A stretch of DNA of 64,000 bases from Curtobacterium sp. VKM Ac-2865 (GTDB lineage: Bacteria; Actinomycetota; Actinomycetes; Actinomycetales; Microbacteriaceae), in NCBI RefSeq assembly GCF_015350905.1, contig NZ_JADKRZ010000008.1, positions 1 to 64,000 on the forward strand, written 5' to 3'. The notes under the pieces were generated by a model. The model worked only from the letters and a program-made list of their open reading frames with translations. It ran no database searches and was not told where the DNA came from. A program made the translations under genes and the position numbers. The stretch's first letter is position 1. Every line of letters begins with the position of its first letter. This document shows positions 1-7,755 of this stretch, in pieces.

Positions 1-73
1 CGAACCCGGCACCGGTGAGGATGATCGCGCCAGCGGCGGCGAGGGAGACCGTGGTCTTGGTGATCTTGCGCAT
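1..73 (-). CDS. N-terminus of an exported protein (partial)
   Basis: Only the first 24 codons are inside the window; the gene runs off the left edge. The peptide begins MRKITKTTVSLAAAGAII: a basic start followed by an alanine-rich hydrophobic stretch, as in a Sec signal peptide, so the product is probably exported. AAAGGA lies six bases before the ATG and supports the start. Too little is visible to name a family. The 134 bp between it and the next gene hold its promoter region; I recognise no specific site there. Confidence 0.6.
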   Translation of the reverse strand, partial: MRKITKTTVSLAAAGAIILTGAGF

Positions 74-207
74 GGTGAGTCCTTTGCTGGTTGCGCGCCG
101 AACACACCCCGCTTGAGGGTGGAGAACCAGCGATGTGCGGCTGGTGAGCGCCCCGGGTGTTTCCCGGTTGTGACAGTGATTCGGCGCCCCTGCCGCAGCG
201 GTTTGGA

Positions 208-588
208 TCAGTTCTGCTCCGTTATCGGTTCGTGACCGAACGGCTCGGGTGACCAGCGCGCACGGGGCATGTCGAGCCTCCAGGCCGTGTCTCCCCACCG
301 CAGCGGCGTGCCCTCGCCGCGGTAGTGCTCCAGGGCTTGTGCCTCGTGCCGGACCGGCGGGAGCCCGCCGGACCGGACAACGCGCCACCACGGCAGGTCG
401 GAGCCCTCGTGGGCCATGACCTTGCCGACAGCGCGCGACGCGCGGGAGCCGAGCGCAGCGGCCACGTCCCCGTACGTCATGACGCGGCCCGGCGGGATGG
501 CGCGGACGACCTCGGCGACGGCGGCGCCGAAGTCAGCCGGGTCCGGGCGCTCGTCGTCGGGGTGTGACCCGACGGCGGCCGGGGGCAT
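208..588 (-). CDS. Alkyltransferase-like protein (ATL, MGMT-fold DNA repair)
   Basis: A 126-residue protein of the O6-alkylguanine-DNA alkyltransferase fold. The DNA-binding helix region is recognisable (TYGDVAAALGSRASRAVGKV, about residues 38-57). The active-site PCHR of true methyltransferases is replaced by PWWRV (residues 66-70), so the acceptor cysteine is missing. That is the hallmark of alkyltransferase-like proteins, which bind O6-alkylguanine and hand the lesion to nucleotide excision repair rather than removing the alkyl group. Its ATG overlaps the stop of the upstream GNAT gene in a TGATG arrangement, so the two are translationally coupled. The family call is firm; the repair role is inferred from characterised ATLs. 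Confidence 0.85.
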   Translation of the reverse strand: MPPAAVGSHPDDERPDPADFGAAVAEVVRAIPPGRVMTYGDVAAALGSRASRAVGKVMAHEGSDLPWWRVVRSGGLPPVRHEAQALEHYRGEGTPLRWGDTAWRLDMPRARWSPEPFGHEPITEQN

Positions 589-1040
589 CAGAGGGAGAGG
601 ACCGCGAAGTGGTCGCCGTACTGGGTCTCGCGGACGACCTCGAAGCCGACGGCGCGGAAGAAGTCCTCGGGGGAGCCCTCGCCGGGTTCGTAGACGACGG
701 TCAGGCGTTCGAAGCCGCGCTTGCGGGCCTCGTCGGCCAGGCCGTGCACGGCGAAGCGTCCGACGCCGCGGCCCTGGGCGGTGCCCGAGACGTTGACGCG
801 CCAGATGCAGGCCTGCAGTTCCTCTTGCGGGTTGTCGGCGTCGAAGCTGCCGATGATGAGGCCGACGACCTCGTCACCGTCGAGCACGACCCGGGGCCAG
901 GAGGCGCTCGGCTTGACGTCCGACTCGGCGACACCGTACGTGGTGGGCTGCACGAACTGTTCCTGCCCTGGCTTGAGCGTCAGGGAGTTGGCCGCGGCGG
1001 CGGTCGAGGCGGAGAGTTCTTCGAGGCGGAGGTCCGTCAT
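588..1040 (-). CDS. GNAT family N-acetyltransferase
   Basis: A 150-residue acetyltransferase, normal length for the family. The acetyl-CoA pyrophosphate-binding loop appears as QGRGVG near residues 89-94, and the late FFRAVGFEVV motif follows near residue 128. The substrate cannot be deduced. It is the first gene of a two-gene unit with the ATL gene. The start is supported by a TAGCCT hexamer six bases upstream and no ribosome-binding site, suggesting a leaderless mRNA. Confidence 0.85.
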   Translation of the reverse strand: MTDLRLEELSASTAAAANSLTLKPGQEQFVQPTTYGVAESDVKPSASWPRVVLDGDEVVGLIIGSFDADNPQEELQACIWRVNVSGTAQGRGVGRFAVHGLADEARKRGFERLTVVYEPGEGSPEDFFRAVGFEVVRETQYGDHFAVLSL

Positions 1041-1046
1041 GCGGTC

Positions 1047-1052
1047 AGGCTA
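1047..1052 (-). promoter_or_regulatory. -10 hexamer TAGCCT, leaderless GNAT-ATL transcript
   Basis: On the minus strand TAGCCT is followed by GACCGC and then the ATG. The spacing puts the expected transcription start at or next to the start codon. Confidence 0.5.
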
Positions 1053-1113
1053 ACGGTGCGAGCACTCCCGGGGCCAGTCGGGTCGTCCTCGCGGGGGAGA
1101 GCGGGCTGCGCGG

Positions 1114-1119
1114 TATGGT
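1114..1119 (+). promoter_or_regulatory. -10 hexamer TATGGT, leaderless ROK regulator
   Basis: TATGGT lies six bases before the ATG of the ROK gene, with no Shine-Dalgarno sequence between. Confidence 0.45.
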
Positions 1120-1125
1120 CGCGAC

Positions 1126-2367
1126 ATGGCGGAACACCGGCGCGGCGCGAACCTGCCGTCGATCGGCGGCTTCAACCGCACGGTGGTGCTCGACGCCGTC
1201 CGCCGCTCGCCCGACGGGCTGAGCCGCGTCGAGCTCGCCGGGCGCACGGGCCTCAGCGCACAGACCGTCTCGAACGTCACGCGGTTCCTCATCGAGGCCG
1301 GCATGATCGTCGAGTCCGGCACGGTCGTGTCCGGGCGCGGCAAGCCCCGCACGATCCTGCGGCTCGAGCCGGGCAGCCGGTTCGCCGTCGGCGTGCACAT
1401 CGACCCCGCCGTCGTCACCTACGTGCTGCTCGACCTCGCCGGCACCGTCGTCGCCTCCACCACGACGTCGACCCCGACGGCGGACGACCCCGAGCAGGTC
1501 GTGCGGACGATGGCGTCGGCGGTCGACGGCCTCGTTCGGACGTCCGACGTCGACGCGGACGCGGTCCTCGGGGTCGGCATCGCCAGCCCCGGACCCATCG
1601 ACGTCGACGCCGGCATCGTGCTCGACCCGCCGTTCCTGCCGCGGTGGAAGGACGTGCCCCTGCGGGACGCCCTCGCCGAGGCCACCGGCCACCCGGTCCT
1701 GCTCGAGAAGGACGTCACCGCTGCCGCCGTCGGCGAGATGTTCCTGGCGGGGGAGTCCTCGGCGCGGAACTTCGCCTTCGTCTACTTCGGCACCGGGTTC
1801 GGCGTCGGGCTCGTCGTCGACCACGAACCCGTGCGCGGGACCGGGGGCAACGCGGGTGACGCCGGCCACATCATGGTCGAGCAGGGACCGTTCGCCGGCA
1901 CCCCGGACGGACACGGGGACCGTGGTGAGGTCGGAGCCGCGGTCGCCCCCGAGCGCATCGTGCGGATCGGGGCGTCACGGGGGCTCGACCTGGGGGACGT
2001 CACGGACCTCGGGTCGGTCGACCGGGCCTGGGACGCCTTCGCCGCTGCGATCGACGCGGGCGACCCGACCGCCATCGAGCTCGCAGCGCAGGCGGGCACC
2101 GTGATGGGCCGCGCGGCCGTCGTCATCGTGAACCTGCTCGACATCGACCGCGTGGTGTTCGGCGGGCCGTTCTGGTCCCGGGTCGCCGCTGCTGCGCTGC
2201 CGGCGGCGCGGGCAGCGATCACGGAGTCCCCGATCCTCGTGCCCAAGCACCCGGTGACGGTGGTCGAGACCGACCGTGGGGCCGACGTGGCCGCGGTCGG
2301 GGCGGCGTGCCTGGTGCTCGACACGGCGCTGTCGCCACGGGCGAGCGCGCTGCTGATCCGGCGCTGA
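1126..2367 (+). CDS. ROK-family transcriptional regulator
   Basis: A 413-residue protein with an N-terminal winged-helix domain (about residues 10-65; helix-turn-helix around SRVELAGRTGLSAQTVSNVT) and a C-terminal ROK sugar-kinase-like domain. ROK regulators bind a sugar or sugar phosphate and usually repress carbohydrate genes. The kinase-type acidic residue survives in LLEKDVTAAAVGE. The cysteine-rich zinc motif usual after the GH motif (CxCGxxGCxE) is absent: the segment reads GTPDGHGDRGEVGAAV, with no cysteine. Effector and targets are not shown. The mannosidase ABC operon 4 kb downstream carries a ROK-like operator and is a plausible target. Confidence 0.85.
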   Translation: MAEHRRGANLPSIGGFNRTVVLDAVRRSPDGLSRVELAGRTGLSAQTVSNVTRFLIEAGMIVESGTVVSGRGKPRTILRLEPGSRFAVGVHIDPAVVTYVLLDLAGTVVASTTTSTPTADDPEQVVRTMASAVDGLVRTSDVDADAVLGVGIASPGPIDVDAGIVLDPPFLPRWKDVPLRDALAEATGHPVLLEKDVTAAAVGEMFLAGESSARNFAFVYFGTGFGVGLVVDHEPVRGTGGNAGDAGHIMVEQGPFAGTPDGHGDRGEVGAAVAPERIVRIGASRGLDLGDVTDLGSVDRAWDAFAAAIDAGDPTAIELAAQAGTVMGRAAVVIVNLLDIDRVVFGGPFWSRVAAAALPAARAAITESPILVPKHPVTVVETDRGADVAAVGAACLVLDTALSPRASALLIRR

Positions 2368-2392
2368 GGGCGGCGCGTGTCGCGACCGGTGG

Positions 2393-2437
2393 CGGACGGG
2401 AGGCTCGGTGCCGGACCGGTGGTGAGCCTCCCGTCCG
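2393..2437. terminator. Hairpin terminator after the ROK gene
   Basis: CGGACGGGAGGCTC at 2393-2406 pairs perfectly with 2424-2437 across a 17-base loop. There is no clear T tract. The same arm recurs at 7664 and 20338, so this is also a member of a local repeat family. Confidence 0.55.
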
Positions 2438-2548
2438 TCGTCGGTGCGGGACCCGCGACCACCGCCCGTTCACCTCCGGGCCACCAGCCGGACGCCCGCA
2501 TGCTGAACAGTCGTGCAGGTCCGGCCCGCTCCGCTCGAAGGATCCTGC

Positions 2549-5011
2549 ATGCCCTCCCCCTCCCTGCGCCTCGGCGCCGCCGTCGCGACCTGTGCCGTGC
2601 TGGCGGCCGGTGTCCTCGCCAGCGCCCCGGCCGTCGCCGCTCCTGCCCCCACTGCCGCTGCTGGCCCAGCTGCTGCCGCTGCTGCGGCCCCCGCCGGGTT
2701 GGTCGTGAACGAGGTCGAGTCCAACGGCGACGACGTCGACTGGGTCGAGCTCGCGAACACGTCATCCGCTGCGATCGACGTCAGCGGCTGGTCGATGCTC
2801 GACAGCGACGACACGCACACCCCGTACGTGCTGCCGACCGGGTCCGTCGTCCCCGCGGGTGGCTACTTCGTGCTGAACCAGAAGTCGACGACCGCGCCCG
2901 GGTTCGACTTCGGCCTCGGCAACCCCGACGCGGTGCGGATCTCGGACGCCAGCGGGGCGCAGGTGCTCGAGTACGCGTACCAGGAGCACGCGAAGGTCAC
3001 GTACGGCCGCTGCCCCGACGGCGTCGGTGCCCTCGTCGACACCACCCGCTCGACGAAGGGCGCCGCGAACGACTGCTCCTCCCCGGTCCGCATCAACGAG
3101 GTCGAGTCGCAGGACGGCGTCCCCGGCGACTGGGTGGAGCTGGTGAACACGGGCAGCACGTCGGTCGACCTCGGTGGCTTCGTGTTCCGTGACAGCGACG
3201 ACACCCACGCGTACACGATCCCGGCCGGTACCACGATCGCCGCGGGGGGCTTCGCGGTGCTCGACGAGGCCGCCTTCGGCTTCGGGCTCGGCAAGGCGGA
3301 CTCCGCGCGACTGTCCGGCCCCGGTGGTGCCCTCGTCGACACGTACTCGTGGACGGCGCACGCCGCGACCACCTACGGCCGGAACCCCGACGGCACGGGC
3401 GACTTCGCCGAGACCGCCGAGGCCACCAAGGGGGCGACCAACCGCTTCGCCGGGGTCGTCACCGCGGAGGCCTGGCCCGGCGGTCCCGACGAGACCGTGC
3501 TCGACGACGCCGACACCTTCGCGGGTGACCTGAGCGGGCTCGACTGGCAGTCCTCGTCCACCGCGAAGGACGGCGGCGTGCTCTGGGGTGTGCAGAACGG
3601 CGACGGGCTGCTCTACCGCATGGTCTCCGACGGTGCCGGTGGATGGGCACCGTCGAACGCTGCGGGGACGGACCTGCGCTACGCCGACGGCTCCGGGACC
3701 CCGGACGCCGAGGGCGTGACGGTGACCGCAGACGACCCCGGTGCCGTGTACGTGTCGACCGAGCGGGACAACGACGTGTCCTCGACGAGCCGCCCGTCGG
3801 TGCTGCGCTTCGCCACCACCGACGGCTCGCAGGCGACGCTCCGCGCCACGGACGAGTGGAACCTGGCGGCGGACTTCCCGGGGCTCGGTGCGAACGCCGG
3901 GCTCGAGGGCGTCACCTGGATCCCGGACACCTGGCTGACCGCGCACGGCTTCCGTGACGAGCACGCCGGCGCCGTCTACACGCCGTCGACCTACGCAGAC
4001 CACGGCGCCGGGCTGTTCCTGGTCGGCGTCGAGGGCACCGCGAGCACGTACGCGTACGCGCTGATGGGTGACGGTTCCGCGCAGCGCGTGGCCACCATCG
4101 CCTCGCCGTTCAGCGTGGTCGCCGAGGTGCAGTTCGACTCGACGCTCGACGCGCTCTGGGTGGTGTGCGACGACGCATGCGCCGGCCGCACCGCGCTGTA
4201 CACGATCACCGACGGCGTCTTCACGCTCGACACCGTGTACGAGGCCCCGGCCGACGCCTCCCGCACGCTCGCGAACGAGGGCTTCGCGATCTCGGACGTC
4301 TGCACCGCGGGTGCGCGTGCCACGTTCTACGCCGACGACAACGACACGGACGGCTTCTCGCTCCGGACCGGCACGTACCCGTGCACGGTCGAGACGACCC
4401 CGACTCCGACGCCTGGTGACGGTGGCGGGACCCCGACGCCTGGTGACGGTGGGACCACGCCGACCCCGGGTGACGGCGGGACCACGCCGACACCGGGTGA
4501 CGGTGGCACCAGCCCGACCCCGGGTGGCGGTGGGTCGACCCCGGCACCGAACCCCGGCGGCACGGCGCCGACGGTACCCACCGCTCCGTCCGAGTCCGCG
4601 CTCACGACCGCGAACCGCACCCTGACCGGGCCGGCCTCCGCACGCCCGGGTGAGACGATCACGATCGGCGTCGGCCGCGAGCACGCCGGCGAACGCGTCC
4701 ACGTCTGGATGACCTCGACCCCGGTGCTGCTCGGCACGGAGACCGTCGCAGCGGACGGCACCGTCCGTGTCACCATCCCCGCGGATGCCCCGGCCGGTAC
4801 CCACCGCATCGTCGTCACGGCGCTCGACGGCACCGTGCTCGGATGGACGACCATCACGATCGACCCGACCACCGGCACGGCGGTCATCGGTGGCCTCGCG
4901 TACACGGGCACCGACATCGCCGGAGGCATCGCGGCCGCGCTGCTCCTGGTCGCAGCCGGGGCCGGCGTGCTGGCAGTGCGTCGCCGTGCACCGTCGGCGC
5001 CCACCGACTAG
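2549..5011 (+). CDS. Secreted lamin-tail-domain protein, sortase-anchored
   Basis: An 820-residue surface protein. The ATG at 2549 is preferred because GAAGGA lies six bases before it and a clean signal peptide follows (ends near AVAAPAP). Two lamin-tail domains follow, each starting with (V/I)NEVES and containing DWVEL and DSDDTH (about residues 53-150 and 180-275). A long region rich in Gly-Trp and Asp (about 300-615) looks like a beta-propeller. A PTPGDGG repeat linker (about 616-670) leads to an Ig-like domain. The C-terminus has LAYTG (residues 783-787), a hydrophobic helix and RRR, which matches a class E sortase signal (LAXTG). Substrate or binding partner is unknown; bacterial LTD proteins often accompany extracellular nucleases or phosphatases, but no such catalytic motif is evident. 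Confidence 0.8.
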   Translation: MPSPSLRLGAAVATCAVLAAGVLASAPAVAAPAPTAAAGPAAAAAAAPAGLVVNEVESNGDDVDWVELANTSSAAIDVSGWSMLDSDDTHTPYVLPTGSVVPAGGYFVLNQKSTTAPGFDFGLGNPDAVRISDASGAQVLEYAYQEHAKVTYGRCPDGVGALVDTTRSTKGAANDCSSPVRINEVESQDGVPGDWVELVNTGSTSVDLGGFVFRDSDDTHAYTIPAGTTIAAGGFAVLDEAAFGFGLGKADSARLSGPGGALVDTYSWTAHAATTYGRNPDGTGDFAETAEATKGATNRFAGVVTAEAWPGGPDETVLDDADTFAGDLSGLDWQSSSTAKDGGVLWGVQNGDGLLYRMVSDGAGGWAPSNAAGTDLRYADGSGTPDAEGVTVTADDPGAVYVSTERDNDVSSTSRPSVLRFATTDGSQATLRATDEWNLAADFPGLGANAGLEGVTWIPDTWLTAHGFRDEHAGAVYTPSTYADHGAGLFLVGVEGTASTYAYALMGDGSAQRVATIASPFSVVAEVQFDSTLDALWVVCDDACAGRTALYTITDGVFTLDTVYEAPADASRTLANEGFAISDVCTAGARATFYADDNDTDGFSLRTGTYPCTVETTPTPTPGDGGGTPTPGDGGTTPTPGDGGTTPTPGDGGTSPTPGGGGSTPAPNPGGTAPTVPTAPSESALTTANRTLTGPASARPGETITIGVGREHAGERVHVWMTSTPVLLGTETVAADGTVRVTIPADAPAGTHRIVVTALDGTVLGWTTITIDPTTGTAVIGGLAYTGTDIAGGIAAALLLVAAGAGVLAVRRRAPSAPTD
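4397..4560 (+). repeat. Pro-Thr-Gly linker repeats inside the surface protein
   Basis: Five imperfect 21-24 bp units encode variants of PTPGDGGTT in tandem. They form the wall-spanning linker between the propeller-like region and the membrane-proximal domain. Unit number is likely to vary between strains. Confidence 0.75.
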
Positions 5012-5027
5012 CCCCCGTCGTCACGCA

Positions 5028-5086
5028 TCGAGGGAGCAGGGATCGTCGAGTCGCCCGAGAGCACTCGACGTCTTCTGCTCCCTCGA
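5028..5086. terminator. Two-step hairpin terminator after the LTD gene
   Basis: TCGAGGGAGCAG (5028-5039) pairs perfectly with 5075-5086, and inside it CGTCGAGT (5044-5051) pairs perfectly with 5063-5070. A four-base internal loop separates the stems. Confidence 0.65.
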
Positions 5087-5123
5087 CGTGCTCCAGGGCG
5101 CCCGGGGCGGGCAGCGCCTCCGC

Positions 5124-5129
5124 TAGCGT
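5124..5129 (+). promoter_or_regulatory. -10 hexamer TAGCGT, leaderless PhzF-like gene
   Basis: TAGCGT ends six bases before the ATG at 5136 and no ribosome-binding site is present. Confidence 0.5.
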
Positions 5130-5135
5130 CGGGGC

Positions 5136-5972
5136 ATGGGACCCGACGTGCTCCGCTACACCGCCTTCGCTGCCGAACCGGAGGGCGGGAACCCCGCCGG
5201 GGTCGTGCTCGACGCCACGGCGCTGTCGGACGCGGACATGCTCGCGATCGCCGAGCGGGTCGGGTACGCGGAGACCGTGTTCGTCACCGGCACGAGCGAC
5301 GACCGCGTCCTCGTGCGGTACTTCTCGCCGGCCGCCGAGGTGCCGTTCTGCGGGCACGCGACGGTGGCGCTCGCGGTGGTGCTCGCCGAACGTGACGGCA
5401 TCGGACCGCGGGTGTTCGCGACCGCCGCGGGGGACGTCGCGCTCGACACGACGCTGGACGAACACGGCGCCGTGCAGATCGCGATGACGAGCGTCGAGCC
5501 CGAGGTCCGCGAGTTCGACCCCGCGCGGCTGTTCGCGGTGCTCGGCCTGACCTCCGACGACGTCGCGGACGGGTACCCCGTGTTGGAGTCCTACGCCGGC
5601 AACTGGAACCCGGTCGTCGTGCTGGACGACCGCGAGCTCTTCCACCAGTTCCGGTTCGACCCCGTCGCACTGGCCGACCTGAAGCGCGAGCGAGGCTGGA
5701 CGGGGACCGTGACCGTGCTGCACCCGACCGGGCCGGGGGAGTACGAGGCGCGGAACCTGTTCCCCGTCGGCCGCATCACCGAGGACCCGGCGACCGGCTC
5801 GGCGGCGGCGTCGACGGGCGCCTACCTCCGGGCGATCGGACGCGCTCGGGCTGGGGACCGCGTCGTGATCCGGCAGGGGCGGCACGTCGGGCGGCCGAGC
5901 ATCCTGCTGGTGGACGTCACCGAGCGTGGCGGGATCACCGTCCGCGGCGGGGCGACCCCCATCCCGGACTAG
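5136..5972 (+). CDS. PhzF family isomerase/epimerase-like protein
   Basis: A 278-residue protein of the PhzF/diaminopimelate-epimerase fold. Visible family motifs are GGNPAGVVL near residue 15, the catalytic glutamate in YAETVFV near residue 47, the FCGHAT motif in the first half and DPATGSAAAST in the second half. PhzF proteins act as isomerases on small hydroxy or amino acid substrates; no phenazine genes are near, so the substrate is unknown. It stands alone between the LTD gene and the sugar importer. Confidence 0.85.
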   Translation: MGPDVLRYTAFAAEPEGGNPAGVVLDATALSDADMLAIAERVGYAETVFVTGTSDDRVLVRYFSPAAEVPFCGHATVALAVVLAERDGIGPRVFATAAGDVALDTTLDEHGAVQIAMTSVEPEVREFDPARLFAVLGLTSDDVADGYPVLESYAGNWNPVVVLDDRELFHQFRFDPVALADLKRERGWTGTVTVLHPTGPGEYEARNLFPVGRITEDPATGSAAASTGAYLRAIGRARAGDRVVIRQGRHVGRPSILLVDVTERGGITVRGGATPIPD

Positions 5973-6091
5973 TCGAGGGTGCGACGCGCGGGACCCCCTG
6001 CCACGAGCGGGGGCCAACGCGCGTTCCTTCCCCTCACGGCTGCGAAGGGAAGCGGTTTCGCGCGTTGCGGGTCGGAAGGTCCGACCTCCTC

Positions 6092-6167
6092 CGCGCGAAA
6101 CGACCTCCTTCGCGCGGAACGACCTGCTACGCGCGAAAGGACCTGCCGCGCGGGGAACGACCTGCCG
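6092..6167 (+). repeat. Four tandem 19-bp repeats
   Basis: Units start at 6092, 6111, 6130 and 6149 and follow the pattern CGCGCGRAACGACCTSCYN. A degenerate copy precedes them (GGAAGGTCCGACCTCCT) and the next bases begin another unit. The array sits upstream of the mannoside transporter. Confidence 0.7.
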
Positions 6168-6221
6168 CGCGCGTCGGACGGACACTGCGCCCGAACCGTG
6201 ACGCGGAAGGGCTTGACACGG

Positions 6222-6245
6222 GTTAAGTCAATACGGTGGACTAAC
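6222..6245. promoter_or_regulatory. Candidate ROK-type operator
   Basis: GTTAAGTC (6222-6229) and GACTAAC (6239-6245) form an imperfect inverted repeat. TTAGT...ACTAA half sites are typical of XylR/ROK repressors. It overlaps the proposed -10 of the importer operon, as expected for a repressor site. Confidence 0.4.
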
Positions 6246-6293
6246 TGCGCAGCGCGGGCACTGTAGCCCGCGAATCCGTGCAAAGGAGCACCG

Positions 6294-7649
6294 ATGAAAC
6301 GCACCCGCATCATCGCTGGACTCGCAGCCGTGGCAGTCGCCGCAGTGGGTCTCGCAGGCTGCTCGAGCTCGGGGTCCGCCTCGAGTGACACCATCAAGAT
6401 CGCCTACCAGAAGTTCGGCGCCTTCCAGCAGCTCGACGCCCAGATGAAGGTCGTCAAGAAGGAGTACGAGAAGGCGAACCCGGGCAAGAACGTCACGCTC
6501 GTCCCGATCCAGGCCCAGGGCAACGACTACTACACGAAGCTCGCGCTGATGAACAAGGCGCCCGCGACCGCGCCCGACGTCATGTACGAGGACACCTTCC
6601 TCGTCAAGGCCGACGCCCAGGCCGGGTACCTCCTGCCGCTCGACAAGTACACGGCGAAGTGGAAGGACTGGGACCAGTTCTTCGACAACGCCAAGCAGGC
6701 CGGCGAGGGCGTGGACGGCAAGACCTACGGCGTCCCGATGGGCACCGACACCCGGGCCCTCTGGTACAACAAGGACATCTTCAAGAAGGTCGGCCTGCCG
6801 GTCCCGTGGCAGCCCAAGACCTGGGACGACGTGCTCGACGCCGCCAAGACCATCAAGCAGAAGTCCCCGGACACCATCCCGTTCAACGTCTACTCCGGCA
6901 AGGCCCAGGGCGAGGCCTCGACCATGCAGGGCTTCGAGATGCTCCTGTACGGCGCGGACGGGTCCGGCAACACGCTCTACAAGGACAAGAAGTGGGTCAC
7001 CGGCTCGAAGCAGTTCGAGGACTCGCTCCAGTTCATCAAGGACGTGTACCAGGGTGACCTCGGCCCGACGCCGCAGCAGGCGCTCGACACGAACGTCGGC
7101 ACCACGATCGCCCAGACCTGGCTGCCGAAGGGCAAGCTCGCGATCGACCTCGACGGCTCGTGGCAGTCGGGCACCTGGCTCAAGTCCGGCACCGCTCCGT
7201 GGCCGGAGTGGAACGACGTGATGGGTCAGGCAGCGATGCCGACGCAGAACGGCCAGGCCCCGGGCTACAACAGCATGTCGGGCGGTTGGACGCTGTCGGT
7301 CGGCAGCAAGTCGAAGAACCCGCAGGCCGCGTTCGACTTCATCACGACGTTCCTGAACAAGGACGGCTCGCTGAAGTACGACACCGAGAACAGCCAGATC
7401 GCCGTCCGCAAGGACGTCGCCGAGGACACCGCGTACACGGACGCCAACCCCACGTTCAAGTTCTTCTCCGGGCTGGTGGAACACACCAACTTCCGCCCGG
7501 CGACGAGCGACTACTCGCAGATCTCGAACGCCGTCCAGGTCGCCATGGAGTCCGTGATGACCGGGCAGCAGTCACCGAAGCAGGCCGCCGCCGCCTACGA
7601 CGACGCGGTCGTCCAGACGGTCGGCAAGGACCACACCGTCTCGGGCTGA
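6294..7649 (+). CDS. Sugar ABC transporter substrate-binding lipoprotein
   Basis: A 451-residue family 1 solute-binding protein. The signal peptide ends with a lipobox (VGLAGC, Cys23), so it is tethered to the membrane outside. The body has the family's usual features (APDVMYEDTF, PMGTDTRALWYNKDIFKKVGL). It delivers an oligosaccharide to the two permeases that follow. Because the operon ends in a GH38 alpha-mannosidase, a mannose-containing oligosaccharide is the likely ligand. AAGGAG lies before the ATG. A strong hairpin after the stop may make this gene the most expressed of the operon. Confidence 0.88.
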   Translation: MKRTRIIAGLAAVAVAAVGLAGCSSSGSASSDTIKIAYQKFGAFQQLDAQMKVVKKEYEKANPGKNVTLVPIQAQGNDYYTKLALMNKAPATAPDVMYEDTFLVKADAQAGYLLPLDKYTAKWKDWDQFFDNAKQAGEGVDGKTYGVPMGTDTRALWYNKDIFKKVGLPVPWQPKTWDDVLDAAKTIKQKSPDTIPFNVYSGKAQGEASTMQGFEMLLYGADGSGNTLYKDKKWVTGSKQFEDSLQFIKDVYQGDLGPTPQQALDTNVGTTIAQTWLPKGKLAIDLDGSWQSGTWLKSGTAPWPEWNDVMGQAAMPTQNGQAPGYNSMSGGWTLSVGSKSKNPQAAFDFITTFLNKDGSLKYDTENSQIAVRKDVAEDTAYTDANPTFKFFSGLVEHTNFRPATSDYSQISNAVQVAMESVMTGQQSPKQAAAAYDDAVVQTVGKDHTVSG

Positions 7650-7661
7650 CGCAACCCCAGA

Positions 7662-7708
7662 CCGGACGGGAGGCTCGGCGCACGTCGTGCCCCGATCCTC
7701 CCGTCCGG
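7662..7708 (+). terminator. Intra-operon hairpin between binding protein and permease
   Basis: CCGGACGGGAGGCTCGG (7662-7678) pairs with 7692-7708 with one mismatch in 17. There is no T tract. It may stabilise the 5' mRNA or partly terminate, giving binding protein in excess over permeases. Member of the GGACGGGAGGCTCGG family. Confidence 0.6.
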
Positions 7709-7755
7709 CTCTTCCCCACCTTCGGAACCCTCTCCGCACCCGGAAGGCAACCAGC

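Larger units (their letters stand above)
5973..6293. other. Intergenic region with repeats, promoter and operator
   Basis: 321 bp without a gene. The middle holds four 19-bp direct repeats (6092-6167). The end holds a possible promoter for the sugar importer: TTGACA at 6213-6218 and TGGACT at 6237-6242 with an 18-base spacer, overlapping a ROK-type operator. AAGGAG precedes the lipoprotein gene. Confidence 0.5.

Noticed and set aside
2762-4804. Long antisense open frame opposite the LTD gene (680 codons)
   Set aside because: Arg/Gly/Val-rich translation typical of the reverse strand of high-GC genes, no domain, no ribosome-binding site; the plus-strand frame has signal peptide, domains and sorting signal.
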